Source of the DNA: Flavobacteriales bacterium
GTDB lineage: Bacteria > Bacteroidota > Bacteroidia > CAIKAF01
NCBI GenBank assembly: GCA_025055575.1
Contig: JANWWP010000037.1
Coordinates: 1 to 63,539, forward strand
Reading direction: 5' to 3'
Length of the DNA: 63,539 nucleotides
Below, piece by piece: positions 26,289-33,861 of the stretch. How positions within the stretch are numbered: position 1 is the stretch's first letter; each line of letters starts with the position of its first letter. Below the pieces are notes generated by a model. That model worked only from the letters and a program-made list of their open reading frames with translations, ran no database searches and was not told the DNA's origin. Position numbers and translations under genes: made by a program.

Positions 26289-27670
26289 ACCTGGTAAGTG
26301 TGTCGGAAGTCGTTCAACAATTTCTGAACTTCCTCGGCCGTGTGGCTTTCAGCATAGACACGAATGACCGGCTCTGTGCCAGAAGCACGTACCATCAGCC
26401 AACTGCCGTCCGCGAAGTGGCATTTTAGGCCGTCGAGATCTTCCCATGAGGCCACCTGACGACCTAACACATAAGCCGGGCGGGCTGAAAAATGACCCAT
26501 GATCACAGCTTTTTGCGCTGCGTCCAGGCGGAGATCCAGACGGTCGTAAGCGAAAGGCCCCGTGATGGCGTACACTTCCCCAATAAGTTCGTCGAGGGTT
26601 TTGCCTGTTGTGGCCATGAATTCCCAAAGCGTCAGGCCCATCCAGATGCCATCGCGCTCTGGAATATGCCCTTTTACGGCAATACCGCCACTTTCTTCCC
26701 CACCCAGCAAAACATCTTCCTGCAGGAAATAACCGGCAATGTACTTAAAACCTATTTGGACACGGGTGTGAGGCAGCCCATAATGGGCACAGATTTTTTT
26801 CACCCGGTCGGTTGTGGAAAATGCCGTGACCACGCGGCCTTTCAGTCCGCGGTAATGTGCCAGATAATGGATTAGGAGCAGAATGATATGGTGCGAGTCC
26901 ACAAAGCGGCCGCCCGAAGAAAAAAGGGCTATCCTATCGGCATCCCCATCGGTTACCAGCGCGCTTTGAATTTCGGGATTGTCGCGCAGCCATTCTACGA
27001 AATCCTGAAGATTGCGCAGTATCGGCTCGGGAGCAATACCCTCAAAAAGGGGGTTGTGTCGGGCATTAAACAGAGCCACATCCGGCAAAAGGCGGGGCAA
27101 AACCCGCTGGCCTGCGCCAAACATTGGATTGTAAGCCAAAGTGGGGCTTTTGGCCCCAATAGCTTTCAAATTGAAGTTTTGTCTTACGTTAGAAACATAT
27201 AGGGTTTCCAGGTCGGCTATAGATATCAGGCCTGGCTGGGGCGCCATGTCCGGAACATGTTCCGGGATCAGGGCCTCCACCTCTTTCACCTGTTCGGGAA
27301 GGAGGGGGCCGCCGAAAGCGCCCTTGAGCTTGAAGCCGTTGTATTCGGGTGGATTATGGCTGGCGGTGATGACAACGCCTAATCCAGCCCTCAACTGGCG
27401 CACCGCCAAGGAAACCATCGGTGTGGTGACAAAACTTTCGCTCAAATCCACCCGAATACCTAAGGCGCTGAACACTTCGGCCGCTCTTCGCGCAAATAAG
27501 GGGCCTCCAAAGCGGCAATCGTAGCCAATTACAATACGCTGGGCCAGTTCGGGTTGTTTTATCAGCCACTGGCCCGTAGCCCAGGCAACCCGTTGCACAT
27601 TTTCCACCGTAAAATCCTCGGCAATGATGGCTCTCCAGCCGTCTGTACCAAATTGAATGGTTTTTTGCAT
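26285..27670 (-). CDS. Phosphoglucomutase/phosphomannomutase family enzyme
   Basis: Alpha-D-phosphohexomutases move phosphate between C6 and C1 of hexose phosphates. The four functional loops are visible: the active-site phosphoserine loop in VITASHNPPEYNGFK near residue 100, the metal-binding DGDADRIAL near 240, the sugar-binding GGEESGGIAV near 325, and the phosphate-binding RASGTEPVIRVY near 430. At 461 residues it is the bacterial alpha-PGM/PMM size. Whether glucose, mannose or both are used cannot be read from the motifs (GEESGG suits either). It follows mltG by 8 nt and overlaps the Smr gene. Products would feed polysaccharide and LPS synthesis. Confidence 0.92.
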   Translation of the reverse strand: MQKTIQFGTDGWRAIIAEDFTVENVQRVAWATGQWLIKQPELAQRIVIGYDCRFGGPLFARRAAEVFSALGIRVDLSESFVTTPMVSLAVRQLRAGLGVVITASHNPPEYNGFKLKGAFGGPLLPEQVKEVEALIPEHVPDMAPQPGLISIADLETLYVSNVRQNFNLKAIGAKSPTLAYNPMFGAGQRVLPRLLPDVALFNARHNPLFEGIAPEPILRNLQDFVEWLRDNPEIQSALVTDGDADRIALFSSGGRFVDSHHIILLLIHYLAHYRGLKGRVVTAFSTTDRVKKICAHYGLPHTRVQIGFKYIAGYFLQEDVLLGGEESGGIAVKGHIPERDGIWMGLTLWEFMATTGKTLDELIGEVYAITGPFAYDRLDLRLDAAQKAVIMGHFSARPAYVLGRQVASWEDLDGLKCHFADGSWLMVRASGTEPVIRVYAESHTAEEVQKLLNDFRHTYQV

Positions 27671-27678
27671 CTTTTTTT

Positions 27679-28719
27679 TTAGCGGATTTGATTTCTGTTC
27701 AGGGCTCTGTGGTAGGCTTTGGCATTTCGTTGATGCTCTGCCCCCGTGGCCGCAAAATTATGCCGGCCGCTGAGGTCTTCTTTCGCACACATGTAAATGT
27801 AGTCATGGCGTGCCGGTTGCAGAACGGCATCGAGGGCTTCCGGTTCAGGAATCAGAATAGGACCGGGTGGTAGGCCGGCCACTTTGTAGGTGTTGTAGGG
27901 AGAGTCAATATTCAGATGAAAAAAATAGACTCTTTGAAGGCCCGGGTCGTTCCAGGCATATTTCACCGTCGGGTCACTTTCTAACGGAATGTTGCGGTGC
28001 AAGCGGTTCAAATACAGGCCGGCGATGATGGGCCATTCGTCTTTGAATCGGGCTTGCTCCGCTTGCACTATGGAAGCCAGGGTGGCCACCTCCACCGGCG
28101 TCAGCCGGAGCGAATCGGCCCGTGCCCGGCGCACCGGCGTCCAAAATGCTTCGTATTCTTTCTTCATCCGCAGCAGAAATTCCCTGGCCGATGTGTTCCA
28201 ATACAATTCATACGTGTTAGGAATAAACAGGGCGGGCAGTGTGGCCGGAGTGAAGCCCAACTGGTTTTGAATCCAGAGACTGTCTTGTAACCATCGGGCT
28301 AAATCCGCAGAATCAAATTCCAGACGCCTTCCGATGCGTCCAGCCAGTTCCAACGGTGAGCGCACGGCATGAAAAGACACTTTCACAGGGCTCTGCCGGC
28401 CGCTTCGCAGAAGGTTCACAATATGGCGGGCCGTCATGCCCGGGTTGAGTTTGTAGCGACCGGGCTTTAGGTGCCGGTTTAAGCCTTTCCATTCCGCAAA
28501 ACGCTTAAATAGAGGAAAATCCGTTAAGACATCCGCCGAATCCAGGTCCTGGCAAAACGACTCCCAGGAAGCATCAGTCCGCACATACACATACAATTGA
28601 TTATCAGGCAGATTTTTGACTAGATTTTTTCGATATCCCTGCACATACCAACAGCCGGATGAAAAAATCAGAAGTCCTCCCCAAAAAACGAAAATAAATT
28701 TCCGGAACAGGTGTGGCAT
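27679..28719 (-). CDS. mltG: Endolytic murein transglycosylase MltG
   Basis: MltG cleaves nascent glycan strands near the inner membrane and sets their length. The 346-residue protein has one N-terminal helix (FIFVFWGGLLIFSSGCWY), a LysM-like region, and the YceG domain. Catalytic-region motifs are ATLASIVQAEQARF, with the conserved Glu, then IIAGLYLNRLHRNIPLESDP, VKYAW, the substrate-binding YNTYKVAGLPPGPILIPE, and FAATGAEHQRN near the end. IVQAE in place of the enterobacterial IVEKE is a familiar Bacteroidota variant. It lies in the leftward run between DUF4920 and the hexose-phosphate mutase. Confidence 0.93.
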   Translation of the reverse strand: MPHLFRKFIFVFWGGLLIFSSGCWYVQGYRKNLVKNLPDNQLYVYVRTDASWESFCQDLDSADVLTDFPLFKRFAEWKGLNRHLKPGRYKLNPGMTARHIVNLLRSGRQSPVKVSFHAVRSPLELAGRIGRRLEFDSADLARWLQDSLWIQNQLGFTPATLPALFIPNTYELYWNTSAREFLLRMKKEYEAFWTPVRRARADSLRLTPVEVATLASIVQAEQARFKDEWPIIAGLYLNRLHRNIPLESDPTVKYAWNDPGLQRVYFFHLNIDSPYNTYKVAGLPPGPILIPEPEALDAVLQPARHDYIYMCAKEDLSGRHNFAATGAEHQRNAKAYHRALNRNQIR

Positions 28720-28741
28720 CAGGGTTCCGGATCAGCAAACA

Positions 28742-29284
28742 TCACTCAATGATGACGCCTTCGGCCACAATCGACCATTCGGTTTCCGGTTCGCGGATGG
28801 CCTCTATTTCTTCTTTGGATGCACCGCGGTCCTGGGCGTAATGTTTCAACATTTCAACAGAAATAATTTCTTTGGATGCCACCCCTTTTAGTATGGCTTT
28901 ACGGCCTCCGGCATTTTTGGGCACAAAAAATCCATAGTCCTTGAAGGTGACGCGCACCACCTGCCCGTTGCCCATATCCAGCGTCATCCAGCAGCCTTTT
29001 TTCTGACAAACCTCGGCGATGGTGCCCTCAAAAACAGCCACCACACTGTCTTTTTGATTTAGAATACTGGGCAGGGCGCTCACCGATTGGGCGCCATCCG
29101 GACTGAACGCCGCACCGAAAGTGCCTGTGGCCGGGGCCGTACCATCGTGCCCATGTCCCTCATGATGATCACCGTGTGGCGTGGTGTTGGGTGCTTCTAC
29201 GGGAAAATTAAACGTATCGTTGCGCGGAGCACATTGCCAAGTGGCCAATGCTAAAGTGGCGAGGGCAAGGAGATAATTTTTCAT
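28742..29284 (-). CDS. DUF4920 lipoprotein-like protein
   Basis: The start at MKNYLLALATLALATW gives a short signal peptide ending in a Cys (WQCAP), a plausible though not canonical lipobox. A His/Gly/Asp-rich linker (HGDHHEGHGHDG) follows, then a DUF4920 domain (about 85-180) with AEVCQKKGCWMTLDMG and GFFVPKNAGGRKAILKGV. The two Cys and linker His residues could bind a metal. DUF4920 resembles small OB-type domains, and its role is unknown. It has its own TAnnTTTG element in the gap after mnmD, so it may be transcribed separately within the run. Confidence 0.85.
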   Translation of the reverse strand: MKNYLLALATLALATWQCAPRNDTFNFPVEAPNTTPHGDHHEGHGHDGTAPATGTFGAAFSPDGAQSVSALPSILNQKDSVVAVFEGTIAEVCQKKGCWMTLDMGNGQVVRVTFKDYGFFVPKNAGGRKAILKGVASKEIISVEMLKHYAQDRGASKEEIEAIREPETEWSIVAEGVIIE

Positions 29285-29301
29285 ACAGGTTTTGGAGCGC
29301 A

Positions 29302-29309
29302 CAAAAATA
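29302..29309 (-). promoter_or_regulatory. Candidate internal -7 element for the DUF4920 gene
   Basis: TATTTTTG on the minus strand matches TAnnTTTG, 17 nt upstream of the DUF4920 start, in the 32-nt gap after mnmD. A TTG exists but only 10 nt upstream, too close for the usual -33. Confidence 0.35.
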
Positions 29310-29316
29310 GTCGTAA

Positions 29317-29994
29317 TTACAATTTAAGAGCCCGTGTCATTTCCCTTTTGCCCGGCGGTCCCGGGAGTTTCTCCACGTGAAAGCCAGCTTGTTTCAAATT
29401 GCGCCGCATAGCCCCCTGGGCGGCATACGATACCCACACCCCGCCCTTATTCAAACTGGAGAAGGCTTTTTCAAGGGATAGGATTGTCCACATTTCAGGT
29501 TGTTTGGAGGGTGCGAAGGCATCGTAGAAAATCACATCAAACCTTCCCTGGGCGCTCTCTGAAGGCCAGAGGGAATTGTCCAGTATAAGGATGCCACTAT
29601 TTTTCCCAAAAATTTCAATTTTTTTCTGGCCCTGGCATAGAGCTTCGAGGATGGGTCCATGCAAAGAGGAGGGATAAAATCCTTGGTGAAAAAGCGCCCG
29701 AAAATCAGGAGGAAAGGGTTCAATGCCTACATATTGCCAAGTGCCATTGAAATTTTCTTGAAGAAATTTTTCGGCCAAAAGAGCATTGAGGCCTGTGCCA
29801 AATCCTATTTCCAAAATGTTCAGGCGGCTGGGAGTGTTTTTTTCTAAAAAATATTTCAAGCCATTTTCAATAAATACGTGCGCGCTTTCCGAAAGGGCCC
29901 CATGCCTGGAATGATATGTTTCGTCCAGATGCGCAGCTTTAAGCGTAAAAGAGCCGTCGGCAGTGGGCACAATTTCCTGAATGGCCATGGTCAC
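29317..29994 (-). CDS. mnmD: tRNA 5-methylaminomethyl-2-thiouridine methyltransferase MnmD
   Basis: MnmD uses SAM to methylate the aminomethyl group on wobble U34, completing mnm5U. The 225-residue protein is the stand-alone methyltransferase half of MnmC. It shows TADGSFTLKAAHLDETYHS near the N-terminus, the SAM-binding LNILEIGFGTGLNALLAE near residue 65, a DVIFYDAFAPSKQPEMW motif near 160, and the C-terminal GGVWVSYAAQGAMRRNLK. No FAD-dependent oxidase half is attached, so nm5U must be made another way. It overlaps the PD40 gene by ATGA; ATG at 29988 is a second possible start. Confidence 0.93.
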   Translation of the reverse strand: MTMAIQEIVPTADGSFTLKAAHLDETYHSRHGALSESAHVFIENGLKYFLEKNTPSRLNILEIGFGTGLNALLAEKFLQENFNGTWQYVGIEPFPPDFRALFHQGFYPSSLHGPILEALCQGQKKIEIFGKNSGILILDNSLWPSESAQGRFDVIFYDAFAPSKQPEMWTILSLEKAFSSLNKGGVWVSYAAQGAMRRNLKQAGFHVEKLPGPPGKREMTRALKL

Positions 29995-32015
29995 ATTTTG
30001 AGAATTTCCAACTTCAACTGCACATTTTTGAGGGATGCGTTTTCTTCAATATCTGTTTCAAAGCGCTGATACTCCAAACCGTTTTTTTTGCATAAGTCTG
30101 TGAAGCGTTTTAAAATGAGCCTGGCCCATTTTTTATCCCCTCCTTCCGGAAATTCACCCACCAGTCGGAGACGCCATTGAGGGTGCTGGCGCATCCATCC
30201 GATGAGAATTTGGGCTTCCGCCAGGGGCTGGTCAGGATTCCAGGAAGGGGCAGCCAAAGCTGCAGAACTTTCGGGAAGCCGGATCCAGGAATGGGGCGCT
30301 ACGGGCAAAAGGTCGGGATGGTAGGTGCTGCGTCCAAACCACGGAAGTGCGGCGACAGACTCTTTTCGAATCCAGGGCAGGTGATTCTGGTCCACCCAGG
30401 CGATAAAGAAGCTTTGTGCGGATGGTATTACCATGGAAGCGGTATCATAGCTTGAAGCCGTGACAGGCATTTGTCTTAAGATGCGGCCGGTGCTGTCTGT
30501 GATGAGCCATTGGGCGTCGCGGGAAATTTTTTGCTTCGGACACACAAGGTCCAGCGCCAGAATTCGCGGAAAAAATTCATAACCCAGGGGCGGCGTGTAT
30601 CGAAAAGTAAAAGGCACCGAAAGACCGTCTGAGGAGGGAGTTTCAAACTCCAATATGGGTTGGGCAAAGTCATGGGCTTTGAAAAAGACCCAGGCTTCCG
30701 TGGCACGGGTTTCAGAATTTTCGCGCAACACATACATTTTCTGAGTGCTCAGGTCCGTATATACAGCTTTCTCATCAAAAGGCGTGTTGATTGTGATGCC
30801 AAGATTAACCGGTGCTGCCAGAAGTGCGCCAGACCGTCGGGTCATAAAGATATCCGCGCCACCAAGCGAATTGTGACCTTCCGAAGAAAAAAACAGGGTT
30901 TGGTTGTCGAAATGTGGAAAAATCCAATATTCGTTCTTCTCGCTGTTCACGGATCGGCCGAGATTCCGAGGGGGTGCATGGGGGCCTCCCAGCCGCGCGT
31001 CCACCTCATAAATATCGTATCCGCCAAGGCCGCCGGGTCTGTCGCTAATAAAGTAAAAAACGGAAAGGTCGGAATTAAAGGCTCCGCAGATTTCATTGTA
31101 CGGAGAACTGGATAATTGTGTTGGCAAAGCCCAGGAAGTCCAACCGGAAGCGTCTTTCTGCAGACCAAAAAGCTCCCTGTCTCCGGCCGGGCTCACAGTG
31201 GTGCCCACCACAAACCGACCGTCGTCCGAAATCCAGGTGAAGGTGAAATCTGCCATCAAAGAATCCCGTTCCATTAAGGGTTCGAACGAGCCAGAGGAAA
31301 GATGCAAAAGGCCGGCCTCCGTGAGGGCTTCAGGTCGTGCGTTGACGCGTACACCGGCGAAGAGCACCCTGCGACCATCTTGCGTAAATATCGGAAGTCC
31401 TATGGCAGAAAACTTCTTTGCGATAACATGCTCGAGGCTGCTTTTTTGAAATCCTTTTTGACTTCTGCTCATTTCCAAGGCCCGCCGCACGTATTGAAAC
31501 TCTTCGTTCACATGGATTTGCTGCCCGTTGATGAGAGGGTAGGACTCGGCGTGGTCCTCGTTGAGAAACTGTTCCAATAACTTGAAAGCTTCCGGATATT
31601 TTTCCAGCCTTCTGAGTGCACAAGCCTGATACAATAAGGCATCTGGCGCCACTTTAGCTGAATTTCTGGGAAGCCGGTTCAAATAATACACTGCAGAATC
31701 GTACTGAAAGAGGTTGTAATGGGTGATTCCAAGTAGGTAATTGAGTTCATAGCTGGAGGGATTAAATTGTGCGGCCTCCCGAAGTGCAGAGAGAGCCTGC
31801 CGGAGCAATGCCGGACTTTGAAGGCGGAAAGCTTCCCGATACCCTTTCTGGCCGTTGTTGAAAGCTTGAAGGGCCGCTTCAAAGGCCTTCCTGTTTCCCG
31901 GAAAATAACGTGCTTTAAAAGGAATATTCTCCTGATTCTGGCCGTAGCTATTAAGAAAAATGAATATTAATGGGAATCCCCTCAAAAAATGTAACCAGCG
32001 GGTTCTCAAAAGCAT
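29991..32015 (-). CDS. Exported TPR/PD40 beta-propeller protein with degenerate OmpA-like tail
   Basis: The start at MLLRTRWLHFLRG gives a signal peptide ending NSYGQ. About residues 30-200 are TPR-like helices (SSYELNYLLGITHYNLFQYD, VAPDALLYQACALRRLEKY). Residues ~210-440 are PD40/WD40-like propeller repeats (YFISDRPGGLGGYDIYEV, LFFSSEGHNSLGGADIFM). A beta-rich segment follows. The last ~90 residues look like an OmpA-C fold (ILIGWMRQHPQWRLRLVGEF, ARLILKRFTDLCKKNGLEY) but lack the TD and NRR residues that bind peptidoglycan. This order matches the T9SS-associated PorE-type proteins, so it may be a divergent relative. Overlaps the TPR gene upstream by 10 nt and mnmD by 4 nt. Confidence 0.75.
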   Translation of the reverse strand: MLLRTRWLHFLRGFPLIFIFLNSYGQNQENIPFKARYFPGNRKAFEAALQAFNNGQKGYREAFRLQSPALLRQALSALREAAQFNPSSYELNYLLGITHYNLFQYDSAVYYLNRLPRNSAKVAPDALLYQACALRRLEKYPEAFKLLEQFLNEDHAESYPLINGQQIHVNEEFQYVRRALEMSRSQKGFQKSSLEHVIAKKFSAIGLPIFTQDGRRVLFAGVRVNARPEALTEAGLLHLSSGSFEPLMERDSLMADFTFTWISDDGRFVVGTTVSPAGDRELFGLQKDASGWTSWALPTQLSSSPYNEICGAFNSDLSVFYFISDRPGGLGGYDIYEVDARLGGPHAPPRNLGRSVNSEKNEYWIFPHFDNQTLFFSSEGHNSLGGADIFMTRRSGALLAAPVNLGITINTPFDEKAVYTDLSTQKMYVLRENSETRATEAWVFFKAHDFAQPILEFETPSSDGLSVPFTFRYTPPLGYEFFPRILALDLVCPKQKISRDAQWLITDSTGRILRQMPVTASSYDTASMVIPSAQSFFIAWVDQNHLPWIRKESVAALPWFGRSTYHPDLLPVAPHSWIRLPESSAALAAPSWNPDQPLAEAQILIGWMRQHPQWRLRLVGEFPEGGDKKWARLILKRFTDLCKKNGLEYQRFETDIEENASLKNVQLKLEILKM

Positions 32016-33064
32016 TGAAATTGAATATAGGTATCCGCAAGAGGCACGTTTAAACGGGCAGCTTTTTTCCAACAAGCGCAGGCTTCGGTTATAGAATTCA
32101 TTCGGGCATACACCACGCCCTTGTTTAGCCAGGCTATCCCAAGATCCGGCTGCATTTCTATGGCAGAGGCCAGGTCCCTTAAGGCGCCTTCCAAATCCCC
32201 GAGCATCGTCTTGACGGCGCCAGAAAAGGCGAGCGTTTGGGGCGTTGGGCCATGGGGCAGTTTTAAAAGCTCATGCACCACAGATAAGGCCTCCTGCCAT
32301 CGGCCTAGGCTGCAAAGCAACCAAGCTTTATAGCCAAACCAAGAGGAAGCCATCGGAAAGGACGGCGGAACTTTTTTATCCAGAATCGGAAGGGCCTTTT
32401 CTCCTTGATTCAGTTTTCCGCGCATTAAGGCTTCCAGTAAATCTCTGGCCGTGGTGGAGCCGCCGAATAACGTAGCGCCCTCCAGGGCGCGTTGAAATTC
32501 CAGTGTATCATTCAGGATCATGTAAATCCGGGCCAAATCCAAATACACGGAAGGATTTTCAGGCCATGCGGTCAGGGATTTTTTAAATGCAGCCAGCGCT
32601 TTTTCAGTGTCTTTTTCAAGCAAAGCTAAATGGCCCAGGGCTCGATAATATTCCGGGGTTTCTGGACTGCCGGGGGCCGGCGCTTCCCGGAGAAAACTTC
32701 GGGCCTCCTCGGGCTGGCCCAACCGGATCGCCGTAAAGGCCAACTGAATGCCCAACCCCGGAAAATAGGGATTACGGCTATATAAATTTTTGAAAGAGGC
32801 GTAGGCCTCGTTCCATTGGCCGCTCTCCATCCAGAGGAGCCCCTGATTGTATAAAAGATTCTCGTTGTCCGGATAGGCTTCCCTGAGCAAGGTCATCGAC
32901 CTCAGCGCATAGGAATAGTCTTTCTCCCGCCAGGCTTTTTGAACTTCAGCCGACAGCCGCGCGGAATCTGCCCGGCTTATAGGGGTTGTCCCGGTTTGAG
33001 CCAAGCCTAAAAAAAACGGGCTCCCCCACCAAGTCATTAGGAATATAAATGTTCTAAAATGCAA
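32006..33064 (-). CDS. Exported tetratricopeptide-repeat protein
   Basis: A 352-residue protein with a signal peptide (ending FFLGLAQ) and eight or so TPR units, for example LLYNQGLLWMESGQWNEAYA, YRALGHLALLEKDTEKALAA and AWLNKGVVYARMNSITEACA. TPRs make helical solenoids for protein binding. The 10-nt overlaps with both pdeM upstream and the PD40 protein downstream imply coupled synthesis; a complex between the TPR and PD40 proteins in the periplasm is a reasonable guess. No enzymatic motif is visible. Confidence 0.82.
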   Translation of the reverse strand: MHFRTFIFLMTWWGSPFFLGLAQTGTTPISRADSARLSAEVQKAWREKDYSYALRSMTLLREAYPDNENLLYNQGLLWMESGQWNEAYASFKNLYSRNPYFPGLGIQLAFTAIRLGQPEEARSFLREAPAPGSPETPEYYRALGHLALLEKDTEKALAAFKKSLTAWPENPSVYLDLARIYMILNDTLEFQRALEGATLFGGSTTARDLLEALMRGKLNQGEKALPILDKKVPPSFPMASSWFGYKAWLLCSLGRWQEALSVVHELLKLPHGPTPQTLAFSGAVKTMLGDLEGALRDLASAIEMQPDLGIAWLNKGVVYARMNSITEACACWKKAARLNVPLADTYIQFQCF

Positions 33065-33728
33065 GAAGCCAGAGTTGCTGATTGTAGGACACCACCACCC
33101 GGTCGCCTTTTCCGGGCTTCACAGAAAAAAAGCCGGTAAAACTTCCAAACGCCGGCGCAATCAACCGATTTCCGCTGAACCAAAAGCAGGGATAATGCCG
33201 CCGGCCCACCCGAAGACCTGGATGCAAATGCCCGGCTACCACCAGCTCGCCGGAAGCGGGATCTCCTTCTTCCGGAAAATGGCTTAAATGCACGCCATTC
33301 TGAGTGATCGATGGCACGACACTCAAGGCCATCCGGGCATAGGATTCCGGGGATAATAGGTCATGATTTCCCTGCACCAGAACCATTTCCACTGCCTTCC
33401 ATTGGCGCCGCCACTGGGCAAATGCATCTGTGGCATAACTGAAATGGCTGTGAAAGAGGTCTCCAAGAAAAATCAACTTTTGCACCTGATAGGTCTTCAG
33501 AAGGAAAGAGAGCTTCTTCAGATTTTTAAATTCTTCTTGCCAGGGCACAGGAATGCCGTTTTGTCGGAAATGCGTAGCTTTTCCCATGTGCACATCAGAT
33601 ACCACAAGAATTTTATGGGGTTCCCACCAAAGGGCCCCTTCCGGTAGAAGCAAAAGCTTTTTCTGGCTTAATATTTCCAATCTTTCTTTCACAGAAAAAT
33701 AACCGATGCGCGCGACGGGCCATCGCAC
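33054..33728 (-). CDS. pdeM: PdeM-like metallophosphoesterase (DNA-repair-associated)
   Basis: The calcineurin-type metal ligands are intact: DVHMGK near residue 45, GDLFHS near 92, GNHD near 124, HLSHFPEEGD near 150 and GHLHPG near 170. The start region LLLPEGALWWEPHKILVVSD and the ending FSGNRLIAPAFGSFTG are those of the PdeM family of ligase-associated DNA damage response phosphoesterases. The track start is a GTG at 33728, just 11 nt after the tRNA gene; the family pattern would also allow GTG at 33692 or TTG at 33680. The usual partners (ATP-dependent ligase, Lhr-type helicase, exonuclease) are not adjacent. First gene of the leftward run. Confidence 0.85.
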   Translation of the reverse strand: MRWPVARIGYFSVKERLEILSQKKLLLLPEGALWWEPHKILVVSDVHMGKATHFRQNGIPVPWQEEFKNLKKLSFLLKTYQVQKLIFLGDLFHSHFSYATDAFAQWRRQWKAVEMVLVQGNHDLLSPESYARMALSVVPSITQNGVHLSHFPEEGDPASGELVVAGHLHPGLRVGRRHYPCFWFSGNRLIAPAFGSFTGFFSVKPGKGDRVVVSYNQQLWLLAF

Positions 33729-33739
33729 ACCTTGCCCGG

Positions 33740-33813
33740 CGTTCCCGGCAGGATTCGAACCTGCGGCCCACAGCTTAGAAGGCTGTTGCTCTATCCAGCT
33801 GAGCTACGGGAAC
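33740..33813 (-). tRNA. tRNA-Arg (anticodon TCT)
   Basis: A complete 74-nt cloverleaf is formed on the minus strand. The 7-bp acceptor pairs GTTCCCG with CGGGAAC; the D arm is GCTC-AGCTGGATA-GAGC; the anticodon arm is ACAGC-CTTCTAA-GCTGT with anticodon TCT; the T arm is GCAGG-TTCGAAT-CCTGC. The discriminator is G and CCA is not encoded. It reads AGA (and AGG by wobble). A -7 type element lies 7 nt upstream. Confidence 0.97.
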
Positions 33814-33820
33814 CTGGATG

Positions 33821-33828
33821 CAAAAATA
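33821..33828 (-). promoter_or_regulatory. Candidate -7 element of the tRNA-Arg promoter
   Basis: TATTTTTG on the minus strand matches TAnnTTTG and ends 7 nt before the mature 5' end of the tRNA, so transcription would start close to the mature end. No -33 TTG is seen. Confidence 0.45.
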
Positions 33829-33861
33829 CGGCGGCTTCTTTTCTCTTTCCCTACCGTTTCC

